Source of the DNA: Salarchaeum japonicum_A
GTDB taxonomy: Archaea > Halobacteriota > Halobacteria > Halobacteriales > Halobacteriaceae
Direction: 5' to 3'
Assembly: GCF_049705945.1 (NCBI RefSeq)
Contig: NZ_JBNAMV010000004.1
Location: forward strand, 372,001-436,000
DNA: 64,000 nucleotides
In this document: positions 51,441-60,357 of the stretch, piece by piece
How positions within the stretch are numbered: the stretch's first letter is position 1
Layout: each line of letters opens with the position of its first letter
Made by a program: the position numbers and the translations under genes
Notes under the pieces: model-generated
Told to the model about the DNA's origin: nothing
The model's input: only the letters and a program-made list of their open reading frames with translations
The model's database searches: none

Positions 51441-52510
51441 GCACGTCGCCGGACCGGGACGTGGACGCCGACGCGGGGGCCGACACGGACATCGAGACAG
51501 CCGAGGACACCGCCGACATCTCCACCGCGAACACCATGCGCGAACGCGCGGACGAGAACCCGCTCAAGCTCCGCGTGCTGTTGAGCGCGAACCGCCTCGC
51601 CGTCGCGGGCGCGCTCGCCGCGTTCGTGTTCGTCGCGTTCGTCGCCGTCGGAAGCCTGAACGGCCTCGCCGCGAACCTCGGCACCGGCGACACGAAAGCC
51701 ACCATCTTCTCCACGATGCTCGGCGCCATCATCACCGGCACCACCCTCATCGTCACCATCAGCCAGCTCGTCATCTCCCAGGAGAACGGGCCTCTCGGCG
51801 ACCAACACGACCGCATGAGCAACACGATGGACTTCCGCGAGTTCGTCGGCGAGATGTACGGCCATCCCTCGCCCGTCGACCCGTCCGCGTTCCTCCGCAA
51901 ACTCGTCGACGAAACCCAGCGCCGCGCCGAAACCCTCCGAGACTCCGTCTCCGGCAGCGACAACGACGACCTCCGCGAGGAAATCGACGAATTCACCGAC
52001 AGCCTCACCGGAAACGCGGACGCCGTCCGCACCCAACTCGAAGGCGCACAGTTCGGCGAATTCGACGTCCTACACGCCGCCCTCGACTTCAACTACGGCT
52101 GGAAGATCTTCCAAGTCGAACGCCTCCAGAGCGAGTACGGCGACGACGTCAGCGACGACACCAGCCACCTGCTCGACGACCTCCACACCGCGCTCTCCAT
52201 GTTCGGCCCCGCCCGCGAACACATCAAGACGCTCTACTTCCAGTGGGCGCTCATCGACCTCTCCCAACTCATCCTCTACGTCTCCGTCCCCGCCCTCGTC
52301 GTCACCGGCGGCATGCTCGGGTTCTTCGGCACCGGCCCCGTCCCCGGCAGCACGCTCGGCGTCCAGAACGTCCTCTGGCTCGTCGCCACCGCCTTCACCG
52401 TCTCGGTCTTCCCCTTCCTCCTCCTCGTCTCCTACATCGCCCGCATCGCCACCATCGCCAAACGCACCCTCGCCATCGGCCCGCTCATCCTCCGAAGCTC
52501 ACAGCGATGA
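51437..52510 (+). CDS. haloarchaeal four-helix membrane protein
   Basis: A 357-residue protein. An acidic N-terminal tail (about 1-45) precedes two membrane helices (RLAVAGALAAFVFVAFVAVG; ILGAIITGTTLIVTISQLVI-like). A long cytoplasmic helical region of about 150 residues follows, then two more helices near the C-terminus. No known function. Coupled to the DUF4177-type protein. Confidence 0.7.
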   Translation: MSTSPDRDVDADAGADTDIETAEDTADISTANTMRERADENPLKLRVLLSANRLAVAGALAAFVFVAFVAVGSLNGLAANLGTGDTKATIFSTMLGAIITGTTLIVTISQLVISQENGPLGDQHDRMSNTMDFREFVGEMYGHPSPVDPSAFLRKLVDETQRRAETLRDSVSGSDNDDLREEIDEFTDSLTGNADAVRTQLEGAQFGEFDVLHAALDFNYGWKIFQVERLQSEYGDDVSDDTSHLLDDLHTALSMFGPAREHIKTLYFQWALIDLSQLILYVSVPALVVTGGMLGFFGTGPVPGSTLGVQNVLWLVATAFTVSVFPFLLLVSYIARIATIAKRTLAIGPLILRSSQR

Positions 52511-52543
52511 GGGGACGCGCAGGGGAAGTCACTCCGAGACCCG

Positions 52544-52635
52544 CCGCGCGAACGGAGTGAGCGCGGGACTTTTTCGTGCAGGTTTTTGCGAGGAGCGGGA
52601 CGCGAGCGGAGCGAGCGTTCCCGACGAAGTAAAAA
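52544..52635. terminator. two-sided terminator region
   Basis: CCGCGC (52544-52549) pairs with GCGCGG (52561-52566), followed by a T5 run (52570-52574), ending the membrane-protein transcript. A second hairpin joins GGGACGC (52597-52603) to GCGTTCCC (52615-52622). For the opposite strand, A5 at 52631-52635 reads as T5 a few bases past the tRNA-Thr 3' end. Confidence 0.5.
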
Positions 52636-52641
52636 GGTGCA

Positions 52642-52715
52642 AGCCAAGGGAGGGATTTGAACCCTCGAATTCTCGATTACAAATCGAGTGCTTGAACCGC
52701 CCAAGCTCCCTTGGC
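52642..52715 (-). tRNA. tRNA-Thr (anticodon TGT)
   Basis: Reverse-strand cloverleaf: 5' acceptor GCCAAGG (52715-52709) pairs with CCTTGGC (52649-52643), discriminator T. The anticodon stem CTCGA/TCGAG encloses TTTGTAA with TGT at 52681-52679. The T arm is GAGGG-TTCAAAT-CCCTC. It reads TGT for ACA codons. Confidence 0.95.
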
Positions 52716-52726
52716 GCGAGTCGAGG

Positions 52727-53209
52727 TTAGCTCTCGGGGTTTGTGTGGGTATCGCTTTCGGCCGGTTTTTCGAGGATGACGCGGTGGGCCGCGTACCCCT
52801 TGGATTCGTAGAGGCGGCGGGCGGGTTCGTTGTCGGCCATGACGGCGATGGCGAGCGCGTCCGCGCCCCGTGTTTCGAGTTCGGTTTCGGCGGCGTCGAG
52901 GAGTCGGGAGCCGATTCCGCGGCCGCGGTGCGCGGGAGCGACGTAGATGTTCTCGATGATGCCGCGGGTGGCGTTCTGGTCGTACAGTCCCTCTTCGAGG
53001 TAGTACGTGGCGAAGCCGAGGATGTCGTCGTCGCGGGCGACGCGGAGCTGGTCCGCGGCGATGCGTTGGCCGAGGACGCCGCGGGCGGCGGCGCGATTCT
53101 CGGCGGCGAGCAAGTGCGTGCCGTGGCGGCGCTGGTCGTCCACGAGCGCGACCCACTGGTCGACGAGCGCGTCGAGGTCGTCGGTGGTCGCCGCCTCGAC
53201 GGTCGTCAC
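52727..53209 (-). CDS. GNAT-family N-acetyltransferase
   Basis: A 160-residue acetyl-CoA-dependent transferase. NIYVAPAHRGRGIGSRLLDA is the acetyl-CoA motif A, and LAIAVMADNEPARRLYESKG motif B. The substrate is unknown. It overlaps pgk by four bases on the same strand. Confidence 0.88.
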   Translation of the reverse strand: MTTVEAATTDDLDALVDQWVALVDDQRRHGTHLLAAENRAAARGVLGQRIAADQLRVARDDDILGFATYYLEEGLYDQNATRGIIENIYVAPAHRGRGIGSRLLDAAETELETRGADALAIAVMADNEPARRLYESKGYAAHRVILEKPAESDTHTNPES

Positions 53210-54408
53210 TGGTCGAGCGCGTTCACGGCGGGCAGGGGTTCGCCGGTGAGCATGCGGAGCGCCGCGCCGCCGCCGGTGCTGACGTGGTCGAAGCCCTCGA
53301 TACCGAATCGTCGAATCGCGGCCGCGCTGTCTCCGCCGCCGACGACGCTGTACGCGTCGGACTCGGCGACCGATGTGAAGAGTTCGCGCGTCCCCGCGGC
53401 GAACGTGTCGTCCTCGAACACGCCCGCGGGTCCGTTCAGGACGACGGTGCCGGCGTCCGCGACAGTCTCAGCGTACGCCTGGATGGTGTCGTGGCCGATG
53501 TCCATCACCGCCTCGCCGGCGTGCGGTGGGAGCGCGTCCCGGTCGATTTCGGTTCGCTCGCCGTCGCGTTCGACCGCGACGTCGACGGGGAGGCGGACGC
53601 GGTCGCGGTGGCCGTCGAGCAGGGTGGCGGCGCGCTCCACCTGGTCCCAGTAGCCCTCCTCGCGGACGAACGCGGCGCTCGCGTCGCCGATGTCGACGCT
53701 CGCGGCGAGCATGAAGACGTTCGCGACGACGCCCGTCGTGAGGACTTCAGTCGCGAGGTCGTGTTCGAGGACGTGACGCACCACGTCGATGGAGTCCGCG
53801 ACTTTCGCGCCGCCGACGATGTCGACGCGGGGGTCGGGCTGGTCGTTCACGTGCCCGAGCACGTCGAGTTCCGTCTCCATCACGCGGCCCGCGTACGAAT
53901 CGAGCACGGGCGGGAATCCGACGAGGCTCGGCTGGCTTCGGTGTGCGGCGGCGAACGCGTCGTTCACGTACGCGTCGAGCGCGGGCGCGAGGCGTTCGAC
54001 GAGGAACGTCTCGCTCGCGCGCTCGGGGTCGAACTGCATGTACTCCTCGCTGTAGAACCGCGTGTTTTCGAGGAGGACGGCCTCGCCGTCGTCGAGCGAC
54101 TCGACGGCGTCGCGCGCGCCGACGGTGAAGGTGGCGTCGCAGTACGACACCGGGCCCGCGAGCAGTTCGTCGAGGCGGTCGGCGTGGGGTTCGAGGCGGG
54201 CGAACTCGTCGCCGCCCGGGCGGCCCTGGTGGGCGAGCACGGCGACACGAGCGCCGCGGTCGAGGAGTTCGTCGAGCGTCTCGACGTGCGCGCGCAGGCG
54301 GGCGTCGTCCGCGAGCGAGCGGTCGTTCGCGAGCGGGCTGTTGATGTCGACGCGCACGCCGACTGTCGTCCCGGCGGCGTCGAGGTCGTCGAGAGTCCGA
54401 ATCGCCAT
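53206..54408 (-). CDS. pgk: phosphoglycerate kinase
   Basis: A 400-residue glycolytic kinase (1,3-bisphosphoglycerate + ADP to 3-phosphoglycerate + ATP). VGVRVDINSPLANDRSLADD, LAHQGRPGGDEF (substrate site) and VVGGGDSAAAIRRFGIEGFD with the C-terminal VSTGGGAALRMLTGEPLPAV are conserved. An ATG one codon upstream is equally possible. Confidence 0.95.
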   Translation of the reverse strand: MAIRTLDDLDAAGTTVGVRVDINSPLANDRSLADDARLRAHVETLDELLDRGARVAVLAHQGRPGGDEFARLEPHADRLDELLAGPVSYCDATFTVGARDAVESLDDGEAVLLENTRFYSEEYMQFDPERASETFLVERLAPALDAYVNDAFAAAHRSQPSLVGFPPVLDSYAGRVMETELDVLGHVNDQPDPRVDIVGGAKVADSIDVVRHVLEHDLATEVLTTGVVANVFMLAASVDIGDASAAFVREEGYWDQVERAATLLDGHRDRVRLPVDVAVERDGERTEIDRDALPPHAGEAVMDIGHDTIQAYAETVADAGTVVLNGPAGVFEDDTFAAGTRELFTSVAESDAYSVVGGGDSAAAIRRFGIEGFDHVSTGGGAALRMLTGEPLPAVNALDQ

Positions 54409-54491
54409 CACTCGAAGCCTACTCCGGGGCGCGTATAGGCGTTGCCTTTGGCGAAAGACGCTTCACGCAACCGTGTGAAATACCCCCAAAC

Positions 54492-56021
54492 ATGGGCGTC
54501 GTTTCGCGGGCGGCGAGGGCGTGTCGGGCGCGCGCGACCACCCTCGGACTCGCGGGTGCCGCAGGAGTCGGCGCGCTCGCGGCGTCCTACGGGTTCGCGG
54601 GACGGACGCCGCAGTTCGTCGCGGCGCCGGTGGCGTCCGCGTTCGTGGACGCCGCGCCGGCCGTGCTCGTTCGCGTCGGCATCCAGTCGCTCGGCAGCAC
54701 CGCGCAGTCGCTCGTGCTGGCGGGCGCGCTCGCCGCCGTCGTCGCGCTGTACGCTTTCGTTACCGTGCTCGCCTGGGAGGCCGCCCGACGCACCGGCCTC
54801 CCGGCTGAGGTCGTCGTCGCCGCGGCGACGGTCGCGGTCGGCTGGGGCGTGGTCGGCGCGCTCGGGTCCGCAGTCGCCGCGAGCGCCGGCGCGACGCTCC
54901 CGGTCGCGGCGTCCCGGTTCCGCCCGCGGAAACCCGGCCAGGTGGACGAGGACCGCCGTTCGGTTCTCGCGGGCGTGCTGAGCGCCGCGGGCCTCTCCGC
55001 CGGCGGCTGGCTTCTCGGGTCGTCGGGTTCGTCAGACACCGCGAGCGGCGGGCGCGATCGAGCCGCGCAAACCGGAACGGAAGGCCGATTGCTCGACCGC
55101 GCGCTCGCGGCGTCGTTCGACGTGCCCGAACTGGAGCCGCTCGTCAGCACGGAGTTCTACGAGGTCGACATCAACGCGGTCAATCCGACGCCGGACCGGG
55201 ACGGCTGGACGCTCGACGTGACCGGCGCGGTGGAGGCCGAGCGGACGCACGACCTCGCGAGCGTGCAGTCGTTCCCGACCGAACACCGGTTCGTGACGCT
55301 GCGCTGCGTGAGCGACCCCCTCAATGGAACGAAACTCGACACCGCGCTCTGGACCGGCGTTCCGGTTCGGGCGTTGCTCGACGACGCCTCGCTCACCGAG
55401 GACGCGTGCTGCCTCGTCATGCGCGCCGAAGACGGATTCTACATGGAAGTCCCGCTCGACGCCGTCGAGGACGGCCTGCTCGCGTTCGGGATGAACGGCC
55501 TCCCGCTTCCCCGCGAACACGGCGCGCCGGCGCGCGTCCTCGTTCCCGGTCACTGGGGCGAGGTGAACGTGAAGTGGGTGACGGAACTCGAAGTCACGGA
55601 GACGCCCGTCGAGGGCTACTGGGAGAAACGCGGCTGGCACGGCACCGGCCCCGTGAACACCGTCGCGAAACTCCACGCGGTCGACCGCTCGGGTGGACGA
55701 ATCGAGGTCGCCGGGCACGCGTACGCGGGAACGCGCGGCATCGAACGCGTCGAGGTGTCGACGGACGGCGGGGAGACGTGGACGGACGCCGACCTCACCG
55801 ACCCGCTCCCGGCCCGGGTTCCGGCGGACGCCACGGACCCCATGCTGGACGGTGCGGCGGCGGACGCGTGGCGCGGCTGGCGGTTCACGTACGACGCACC
55901 GGGCGAAGAACACGAGGTCGTGGTGCGCGCGACCGACCGCACCGGAACCGTGCAGCCGCGGGAGTACCACGAGCCGTACCCGCGCGGCGCGACCGGCTGG
56001 GTGTCACGAACGCTCGACTAG
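54492..56021 (+). CDS. membrane-anchored molybdopterin oxidoreductase (sulfite-oxidase family)
   Basis: A 509-residue protein with about three or four N-terminal membrane helices (to about residue 190), then a sulfite-oxidase/YedY-type molybdopterin domain. The Mo ligand is Cys272 in VTLRCVSDPLNG. VNVKWVTELEVTETPVEGYW is also typical. A C-terminal dimerisation-like domain (HAYAGTRGIERVEVSTDGGE) follows. The active site is probably outside the membrane. The electron partner and substrate are unknown; it needs cofactor made by MoaA. Confidence 0.87.
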   Translation: MGVVSRAARACRARATTLGLAGAAGVGALAASYGFAGRTPQFVAAPVASAFVDAAPAVLVRVGIQSLGSTAQSLVLAGALAAVVALYAFVTVLAWEAARRTGLPAEVVVAAATVAVGWGVVGALGSAVAASAGATLPVAASRFRPRKPGQVDEDRRSVLAGVLSAAGLSAGGWLLGSSGSSDTASGGRDRAAQTGTEGRLLDRALAASFDVPELEPLVSTEFYEVDINAVNPTPDRDGWTLDVTGAVEAERTHDLASVQSFPTEHRFVTLRCVSDPLNGTKLDTALWTGVPVRALLDDASLTEDACCLVMRAEDGFYMEVPLDAVEDGLLAFGMNGLPLPREHGAPARVLVPGHWGEVNVKWVTELEVTETPVEGYWEKRGWHGTGPVNTVAKLHAVDRSGGRIEVAGHAYAGTRGIERVEVSTDGGETWTDADLTDPLPARVPADATDPMLDGAAADAWRGWRFTYDAPGEEHEVVVRATDRTGTVQPREYHEPYPRGATGWVSRTLD

Positions 56022-56581
56022 ACCGTCCGGCAGTCCGCGCAGACGAGCTGGCCGTTCGAGTTCGAGAGGCTGTCCGCGAGCGACCCGCAGACCTCGCAGA
56101 CGCTCCGATGGGAGTACGCGTCGTCCGGTTCGCCGACCCGGTCGTCGGGCGTCGCGGACTCCGGCGTGTCGCCGGCGCGCAGCGGCGTGGTGGCGTCGGG
56201 ACCGGCGCGAACGAGGTCGGTCGCGTCCACGAGCCCGAGTACGCCCTCGCCGTTCGCGACGACGACGTGCCGGGTGTCCGCGGTCGCGAGGCGGTCGGCG
56301 GCGTCCTCAACGGCGGCCTCCGGGCGAAGCGACGGCGGTACGTCAGTCATCGCGTCCCCGACCGCGCCGTCGAGCGCGCCCGCATCCGCGAGGTAATCGA
56401 GGATGTCGCTCGTGGAGAGGTAGCCGACGGCGTCGCCGCCGCGGAGAACGAGCGCGCCGGTCGCGTCCGCCTCGCGGATGGTTCCCACGGCGGCGCTGAG
56501 ACTGTCCGATTCGCTCACGCCGACGTAGTCACGGTCCATCACCTCCCGCACGGGCACACCATTCATGGTAACTCCTACCAC
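56018..56581 (-). CDS. CBS-pair protein with C-terminal zinc ribbon
   Basis: A 187-residue protein. Two CBS motifs (MDRDYVGVSESDSLSAAVGT and DTRHVVVANGEGVLGLVDAT) may bind adenosyl ligands. The C-terminal 40 residues have CEVCGSLADS and CADC, a zinc ribbon. Function is probably regulatory; no target is known. Tail overlap of four bases with the oxidoreductase gene. Confidence 0.83.
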   Translation of the reverse strand: MVGVTMNGVPVREVMDRDYVGVSESDSLSAAVGTIREADATGALVLRGGDAVGYLSTSDILDYLADAGALDGAVGDAMTDVPPSLRPEAAVEDAADRLATADTRHVVVANGEGVLGLVDATDLVRAGPDATTPLRAGDTPESATPDDRVGEPDDAYSHRSVCEVCGSLADSLSNSNGQLVCADCRTV

Positions 56582-56689
56582 ACATTCGGACTAAACGGTT
56601 TCCCCGATAGCCTTAGGCGCGTGGGACGCCATACCGGGCGCGGCCGGAAGCCGAAGACTGTAAACGCCAGTCCGGACTCCGAGTGAGTA

Positions 56690-57346
56690 ATGACCGATCC
56701 CTCGTTCGCCATCGGCATCGCCGGCGGAACGGGTGCGGGGAAAACCACCGTCGCCCGCGAAATCACGGAAAACGTCGGCGAATCCGTCACCCGCGTCCCC
56801 CTCGACAACTACTACGAGGACCTCAGCCACATGAGCTTCGAGGAGCGCGCGGACGCCAACTACGACCACCCCGACGCGTTCGAGTGGGACCTCCTCCGCA
56901 GCCACCTCGACAGCCTCCTCTCCGGCGAAGCCGTCGAGATGCCGCAGTACGACTTCAACGAACACCTCCGCCAGGACGAACGCGTCACCGTCGAACCAAC
57001 CGACGTCATCGTCCTCGAAGGCATTCTCGCGCTCTACGACGACCGGCTGAACGAGATGCTCGACCTCCACATCTACGTCGAGACCGACGCGGACGTCCGC
57101 ATCCTCCGCCGCATCGACCGCGACGTGCTCGAACGCGGCCGCGAACTCGAAGGCGTGATGGACCAATACCTCTCCACGGTGAAACCGATGCACGAACAGT
57201 TCGTCGAACCGACGAAGAAGAACGCCGACCTCATCATCCCCGAGGGCGCGAACTCGGTCGCGGTGAACCTCCTCGAAGAGAAAGTGCAGGCCGAAACCGG
57301 CGCGTTCGCCGAATGGGCCGCTCGAGAAGCGGAAAACCAGCTCTAA
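56690..57346 (+). CDS. udk: uridine kinase
   Basis: A 218-residue P-loop kinase phosphorylating uridine or cytidine for salvage. Walker A is GIAGGTGAGKTTVAREI. PLDNYYEDLSHMSFEERADA and YDHPDAFEWDLLRSHL are uridine kinase signatures. Its start precedes by seven bases an out-of-frame ATG that gives only a shadow reading. Confidence 0.92.
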   Translation: MTDPSFAIGIAGGTGAGKTTVAREITENVGESVTRVPLDNYYEDLSHMSFEERADANYDHPDAFEWDLLRSHLDSLLSGEAVEMPQYDFNEHLRQDERVTVEPTDVIVLEGILALYDDRLNEMLDLHIYVETDADVRILRRIDRDVLERGRELEGVMDQYLSTVKPMHEQFVEPTKKNADLIIPEGANSVAVNLLEEKVQAETGAFAEWAAREAENQL

Positions 57347-57666
57347 GCCTGCGGCTGGAACTCCCAGAGACCGCCCGACCGCATCCCGTCACCGACCTTC
57401 TTCCAGAACTCCACCTTCGTCTCGAACTCCGCCGGTTCGACGTGCTCGAAGATCTCGGAGACGGAGACGACTTTCTCGTAGTTGATGCGGACGGGGTCGT
57501 CGCCGTACTCCTCGACGAACGCGTCCTTCTGGAGCGGGAAGTCCTCCTCCTCGTCGATCTTCTTCGACAGGACGGCCATCCCGTACTGGCGTCCGCCCTC
57601 GCTACCCTCCTCGCCGTCCGGGTCGTGCGGCCAGTCCCGGCCCGACGGGTCGTACATGTCGTCCAT
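57343..57666 (-). CDS. haloarchaeal conserved protein (DUF5785-like)
   Basis: A 107-residue acidic protein (WPHDPDGEEGSEGGRQYGMA, then KIDEEEDFPLQKDAFVEEYG and VSVSEIFEHVEPAEFE). The DUF5785 label is from memory; no function is known. The ATG at 57666 or two codons later are both possible. Tail overlap with udk. Confidence 0.68.
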   Translation of the reverse strand: MDDMYDPSGRDWPHDPDGEEGSEGGRQYGMAVLSKKIDEEEDFPLQKDAFVEEYGDDPVRINYEKVVSVSEIFEHVEPAEFETKVEFWKKVGDGMRSGGLWEFQPQA

Positions 57667-57714
57667 ACGCACGGGTTCGACGCCGGGGGTCAAAAAGCCA
57701 TCTTTCGCGGGACG

Positions 57715-57933
57715 CTACCAGTACGGCGTCGTCTTCGTCGCCGCACTCCCCGCGCCGACGAGCGCGACGACGGCAACGACACCCCACACGAACGCGAGCG
57801 TCGCACCCGCCGACGCAACCGTGTACCCAGCGGGGTCAGTGAGCGTGTTCGTTCCGAGCGTCACCAGCGCGCCGAGCGCGCCCACGAACAGTCCGAGCAC
57901 CGCGAGCGCGCCGACCGGCGTATCCCAGTCCAT
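57715..57933 (-). CDS. small two-helix membrane protein
   Basis: A 72-residue protein with two hydrophobic helices (VGALAVLGLFVGALGALVTL and LAFVWGVVAVVALVGAGSAA). No known motif. It precedes the DUF5785-like gene on the same strand by 48 bases. Confidence 0.6.
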   Translation of the reverse strand: MDWDTPVGALAVLGLFVGALGALVTLGTNTLTDPAGYTVASAGATLAFVWGVVAVVALVGAGSAATKTTPYW

Positions 57934-58004
57934 ACCCGCGTCTCACCCCGGAGGCCCTTAGCCGTAATCATCGACTTTAGGGCGCGCCCGCGTCACGGGG
58001 ACGT

Positions 58005-58748
58005 ATGACCGTTCACGTCCTGCTCGCCGACCCGCCCCGGGACGGCCTCGTCCTCCCCGAACTCCCGGACACCTCGCCGCTCACCGAATCGGAAGCGACC
58101 GAACTGTACGAGGCGATGGTGAAGGACGCGTGCGTCGCCGCCGCCACCAGCGGCGGCCGCCTCCTCGTGAACTACCCGCCCGCAGAGGACATCCCGGCAG
58201 CGCACGAGACCGGCCGACCGCCCGAAGCCGACCTCCGCCGCGTCGTCGCCGACGCCCTCGAAGACCCCGACGACGCCCGCTTCGAAGTCCAAGTCGGCTC
58301 CAGTTACGACGCGCGCGTCGGCAACACCGTCACTCACCTCCTCCGCGACGAGGACGAATCCTCCGTCGCCGTCGTCGACCCGCGCGCCCCACTGCTCGCG
58401 CGGAAAGACCTCGACAGCGCCGCGATGAAACTCCGCCGCCGCGACGCCGTCCTCGGCCCCAGCCAACGCGGCCGCGTCCACTACGCCGGCTTCACCCAAC
58501 CCATCGACTTCGCCGGCGCATACACCACGCCCGAACTCGACACCCTCACCGCCCGCGCCCGCGACGCCGGCGGCGACGTCGACTTCCTCTCCCAGCAACC
58601 CCTCGTCCAGACCGGCACCGACCTCGAAACCCTCGTCCCCATCCTCGACGCCCGCCGCCGCGCCGGCCGCATCGTCCCCACCCACACCACCCAACACCTC
58701 GCCGAACTCGGCATCCACCTCACCGACGACGGCCTCCAACGCGCCTAG
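58005..58748 (+). CDS. DUF2064-type (glycosyltransferase-like fold) protein
   Basis: A 247-residue protein (MTVHVLLADPPRDGLVLPEL, VQVGSSYDARVGNTVTHLL, VAVVDPRAPLLARKDLDSAA, GPSQRGRVHYAG). The pattern is that of the DUF2064/nucleotide-sugar-transferase-like family; activity unknown. It is the last core gene before the disrupted tRNA-Ser. Confidence 0.6.
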   Translation: MTVHVLLADPPRDGLVLPELPDTSPLTESEATELYEAMVKDACVAAATSGGRLLVNYPPAEDIPAAHETGRPPEADLRRVVADALEDPDDARFEVQVGSSYDARVGNTVTHLLRDEDESSVAVVDPRAPLLARKDLDSAAMKLRRRDAVLGPSQRGRVHYAGFTQPIDFAGAYTTPELDTLTARARDAGGDVDFLSQQPLVQTGTDLETLVPILDARRRAGRIVPTHTTQHLAELGIHLTDDGLQRA

Positions 58749-58790
58749 AGACGACACCGTAAAGTGCGCGCTCCAACTCCACGCACACGT

Positions 58791-58831
58791 GGTGAGGTGG
58801 CAGAGCGGCCTATTGCGCCGGTCTGGAAAAC
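58791..58831 (+). pseudogene. 5' half of a tRNA-Ser (GGA), broken after the anticodon loop
   Basis: GGTGAGG-TG-GCAGAGCGGCC reads as acceptor, U8/G9 and D arm, followed by GCGCCGGT-CTGGAAA with anticodon GGA at 58823-58825. The next bases ACGCT do not complete the CCGGT stem (ACCGG expected), and no T arm follows. The tRNA is cut at its anticodon, a common crossover point for tyrosine integrases, with foreign AT-richer DNA beyond. An intact serine tRNA would be needed elsewhere. Confidence 0.7.
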
Positions 58832-59092
58832 GCTCGGCCTTCGGCCTCGCCAAAACAACCCGATTGTTCCTCTCGCGCCTTCTACGTGTTCCTAAATCGA
58901 CGTGCTACCATAAAACCACCAGGTAGGTAATCATAGACCAACTGTTCCTACCTTCAACTCGAATAACGGAAGAATCGAATGGCACTCGATTACCGCTCCA
59001 ACCTCCCAACACCACACCCAGTAGCGTCTCCAAGGAGAGTTCCGTGCTATTCCGGAAGAAGCGACAAGACTCGTAAAACCAGACTATAGCGC
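58832..59092. other. gene-poor left end of the island
   Basis: This stretch has no convincing gene. A short GGCCTTCGGCC hairpin lies at 58837-58847. A 63-residue reverse reading (58905-59096) has no motif and poor codon character. Confidence 0.5.
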
Positions 59093-59335
59093 TCACTTAC
59101 GCTTTCGCTGTTCGGCACACCAGTCCAGAATGTCCTCACGAAGGTCGTCCGGCGTCGGTCCGAACAAGCGTCCAAGTCGCCAGCCGAGATTGTTCCACGT
59201 CAGTTCTTCAAGCACTCCCTCGTACTCTTGCCCCTCAACCGCACGTGTCCATCCCTGCTTGAAATTTCGTCGTCGTCCCTCAGTCAAGTCTTTTCGCACG
59301 TCCGTCTCGTAGGTTAGGCCCTCTAAATCGAGCAT
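59093..59335 (-). CDS. small haloarchaeal accessory protein
   Basis: An 80-residue protein (LTEGRRRNFKQGWTRAVEGQ, then LEELTWNNLGWRLGRLFGPT), resembling a small family that I associate with mobile haloarchaeal DNA; no function known. The ATG at 59335 was chosen because the Ser-rich extension to 59473 runs over the opposite gene. Divergent from the GNAT-like gene. Confidence 0.6.
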   Translation of the reverse strand: MLDLEGLTYETDVRKDLTEGRRRNFKQGWTRAVEGQEYEGVLEELTWNNLGWRLGRLFGPTPDDLREDILDWCAEQRKRK

Positions 59336-59396
59336 AACGGGACAGGTATCTCGGAAGAAGAACCATAAGTGCTTGTCTCGGATCGTGACTTCAGAA

Positions 59397-59729
59397 ATGA
59401 CCTTAGCCGACGAGATCGAGGAAGTAGAACCGGAGGAGGTGAGACTTGAGGAGGATGGAATATTGGGATACAATATCTACGTGTGTGGCGAATACGCTAG
59501 TGCTATCGAAGGTGTCCCCGGCTCGTTAGAGCATCTTGTAGTGCAGATGCATTGGGAGGGGAAAGGAGTGGGTCGAACGGCACTTCGCAAGTACATTGAG
59601 CTGAGTCGTGCCGAGGGCTGTTCTGTCGTCACAACGAACAACGACATGCATCCCGCGATGACGCATATCCTCGAAACGGAGTGCTTTGAGGAGCAGACAG
59701 ACGGTGGGTGGGAGAAGGAAATCCAGTAA
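59397..59729 (+). CDS. small GNAT-fold acetyltransferase
   Basis: A 110-residue protein. LVVQMHWEGKGVGRTALRKY matches GNAT motif A (acetyl-CoA binding), with VVTTNNDMHPAMTHILETEC as motif B. It is shorter than typical GNATs. Codon use and AT content differ from the core genome, as expected of island cargo. Substrate unknown. Confidence 0.65.
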   Translation: MTLADEIEEVEPEEVRLEEDGILGYNIYVCGEYASAIEGVPGSLEHLVVQMHWEGKGVGRTALRKYIELSRAEGCSVVTTNNDMHPAMTHILETECFEEQTDGGWEKEIQ

Positions 59730-59736
59730 TCTCTCG

Positions 59737-60078
59737 TCAGTAGATCAGGTGCGATTCCAGTTCCGAGCGTATCGCTTCTTGAGTATCCTGTACGTCCTCC
59801 AGTCGGTGACTCACAGCATGGAGGTCGCTGTCGTCACCTTCAACCTCCTCCGCGATGCGCTCCAGTAGGTGCTGTTGTCGTTCAAGCGCGGAGCGAATCC
59901 CGGCCACGTCGTAGTCGGGTGAAAGTTGTTCGAGGGTGTCTGTCTTCTCCGCGATGAGGAGGTGAAGGAGGTCGTTCGCGTTCCCGACTGCGTCGTTGGC
60001 TTCGACTGCGGCCTCCAGCTTGTCGCTCTGCTCGCGGGATACCGCCACCTCGATGTGTTCTGGCTCGTAGGGTGTCAC
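59737..60078 (-). CDS. coiled-coil protein with possible RHH start
   Basis: A 113-residue protein. The first 30 residues (EHIEVAVSREQSDKLEAAVE) could form a ribbon-helix-helix; the rest (RSALERQQHLLERIAEEVEG, LHAVSHRLEDVQDTQEAIR) is a coiled coil. Possibly a DNA-binding or antitoxin-like protein, but no partner toxin is seen next to it. Confidence 0.5.
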   Translation of the reverse strand: MTPYEPEHIEVAVSREQSDKLEAAVEANDAVGNANDLLHLLIAEKTDTLEQLSPDYDVAGIRSALERQQHLLERIAEEVEGDDSDLHAVSHRLEDVQDTQEAIRSELESHLIY

Positions 60079-60195
60079 AGTCGCTTCGTGGTCAGGCTAC
60101 CGTGAAAAGCATCGGGCAACAACCCATAGACCCGAGGACAGAACCCGAAGCCGTCAGTCCTTTACCCGTGGTTGGATTCGAATGAGTGATACCAG

Positions 60196-60357
60196 ATGAG
60201 TTTGGACGACGAGATCGACACGTTGGCAGTACGGTTGGAGCGCGTGATCGCGGAAAACGAGAAAACGCTTGATGAGTTCGAGATCGTTGAGTACGAGGAC
60301 CCCACGGAGACAGCTCCGGGCGTTAAGGAGGTTGACACCGAAGAACTGTTCAGCTAA
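60196..60357 (+). CDS. 53-residue acidic mini-protein
   Basis: Read directly: ATG at 60196, TAA at 60355-60357. The product (VRLERVIAENEKTLDEFEIV in the centre, ending EVDTEELFS) is acidic and helical, with haloarchaeal codon use. A ribosome-binding site is not clear. Possibly a small antitoxin or regulator; unproven. Confidence 0.45.
   Translation: MSLDDEIDTLAVRLERVIAENEKTLDEFEIVEYEDPTETAPGVKEVDTEELFS

Noticed and set aside
58905..59096. 63-residue reverse reading after the broken tRNA
   Set aside because: No motif, no clear start signal and unusual codon use.
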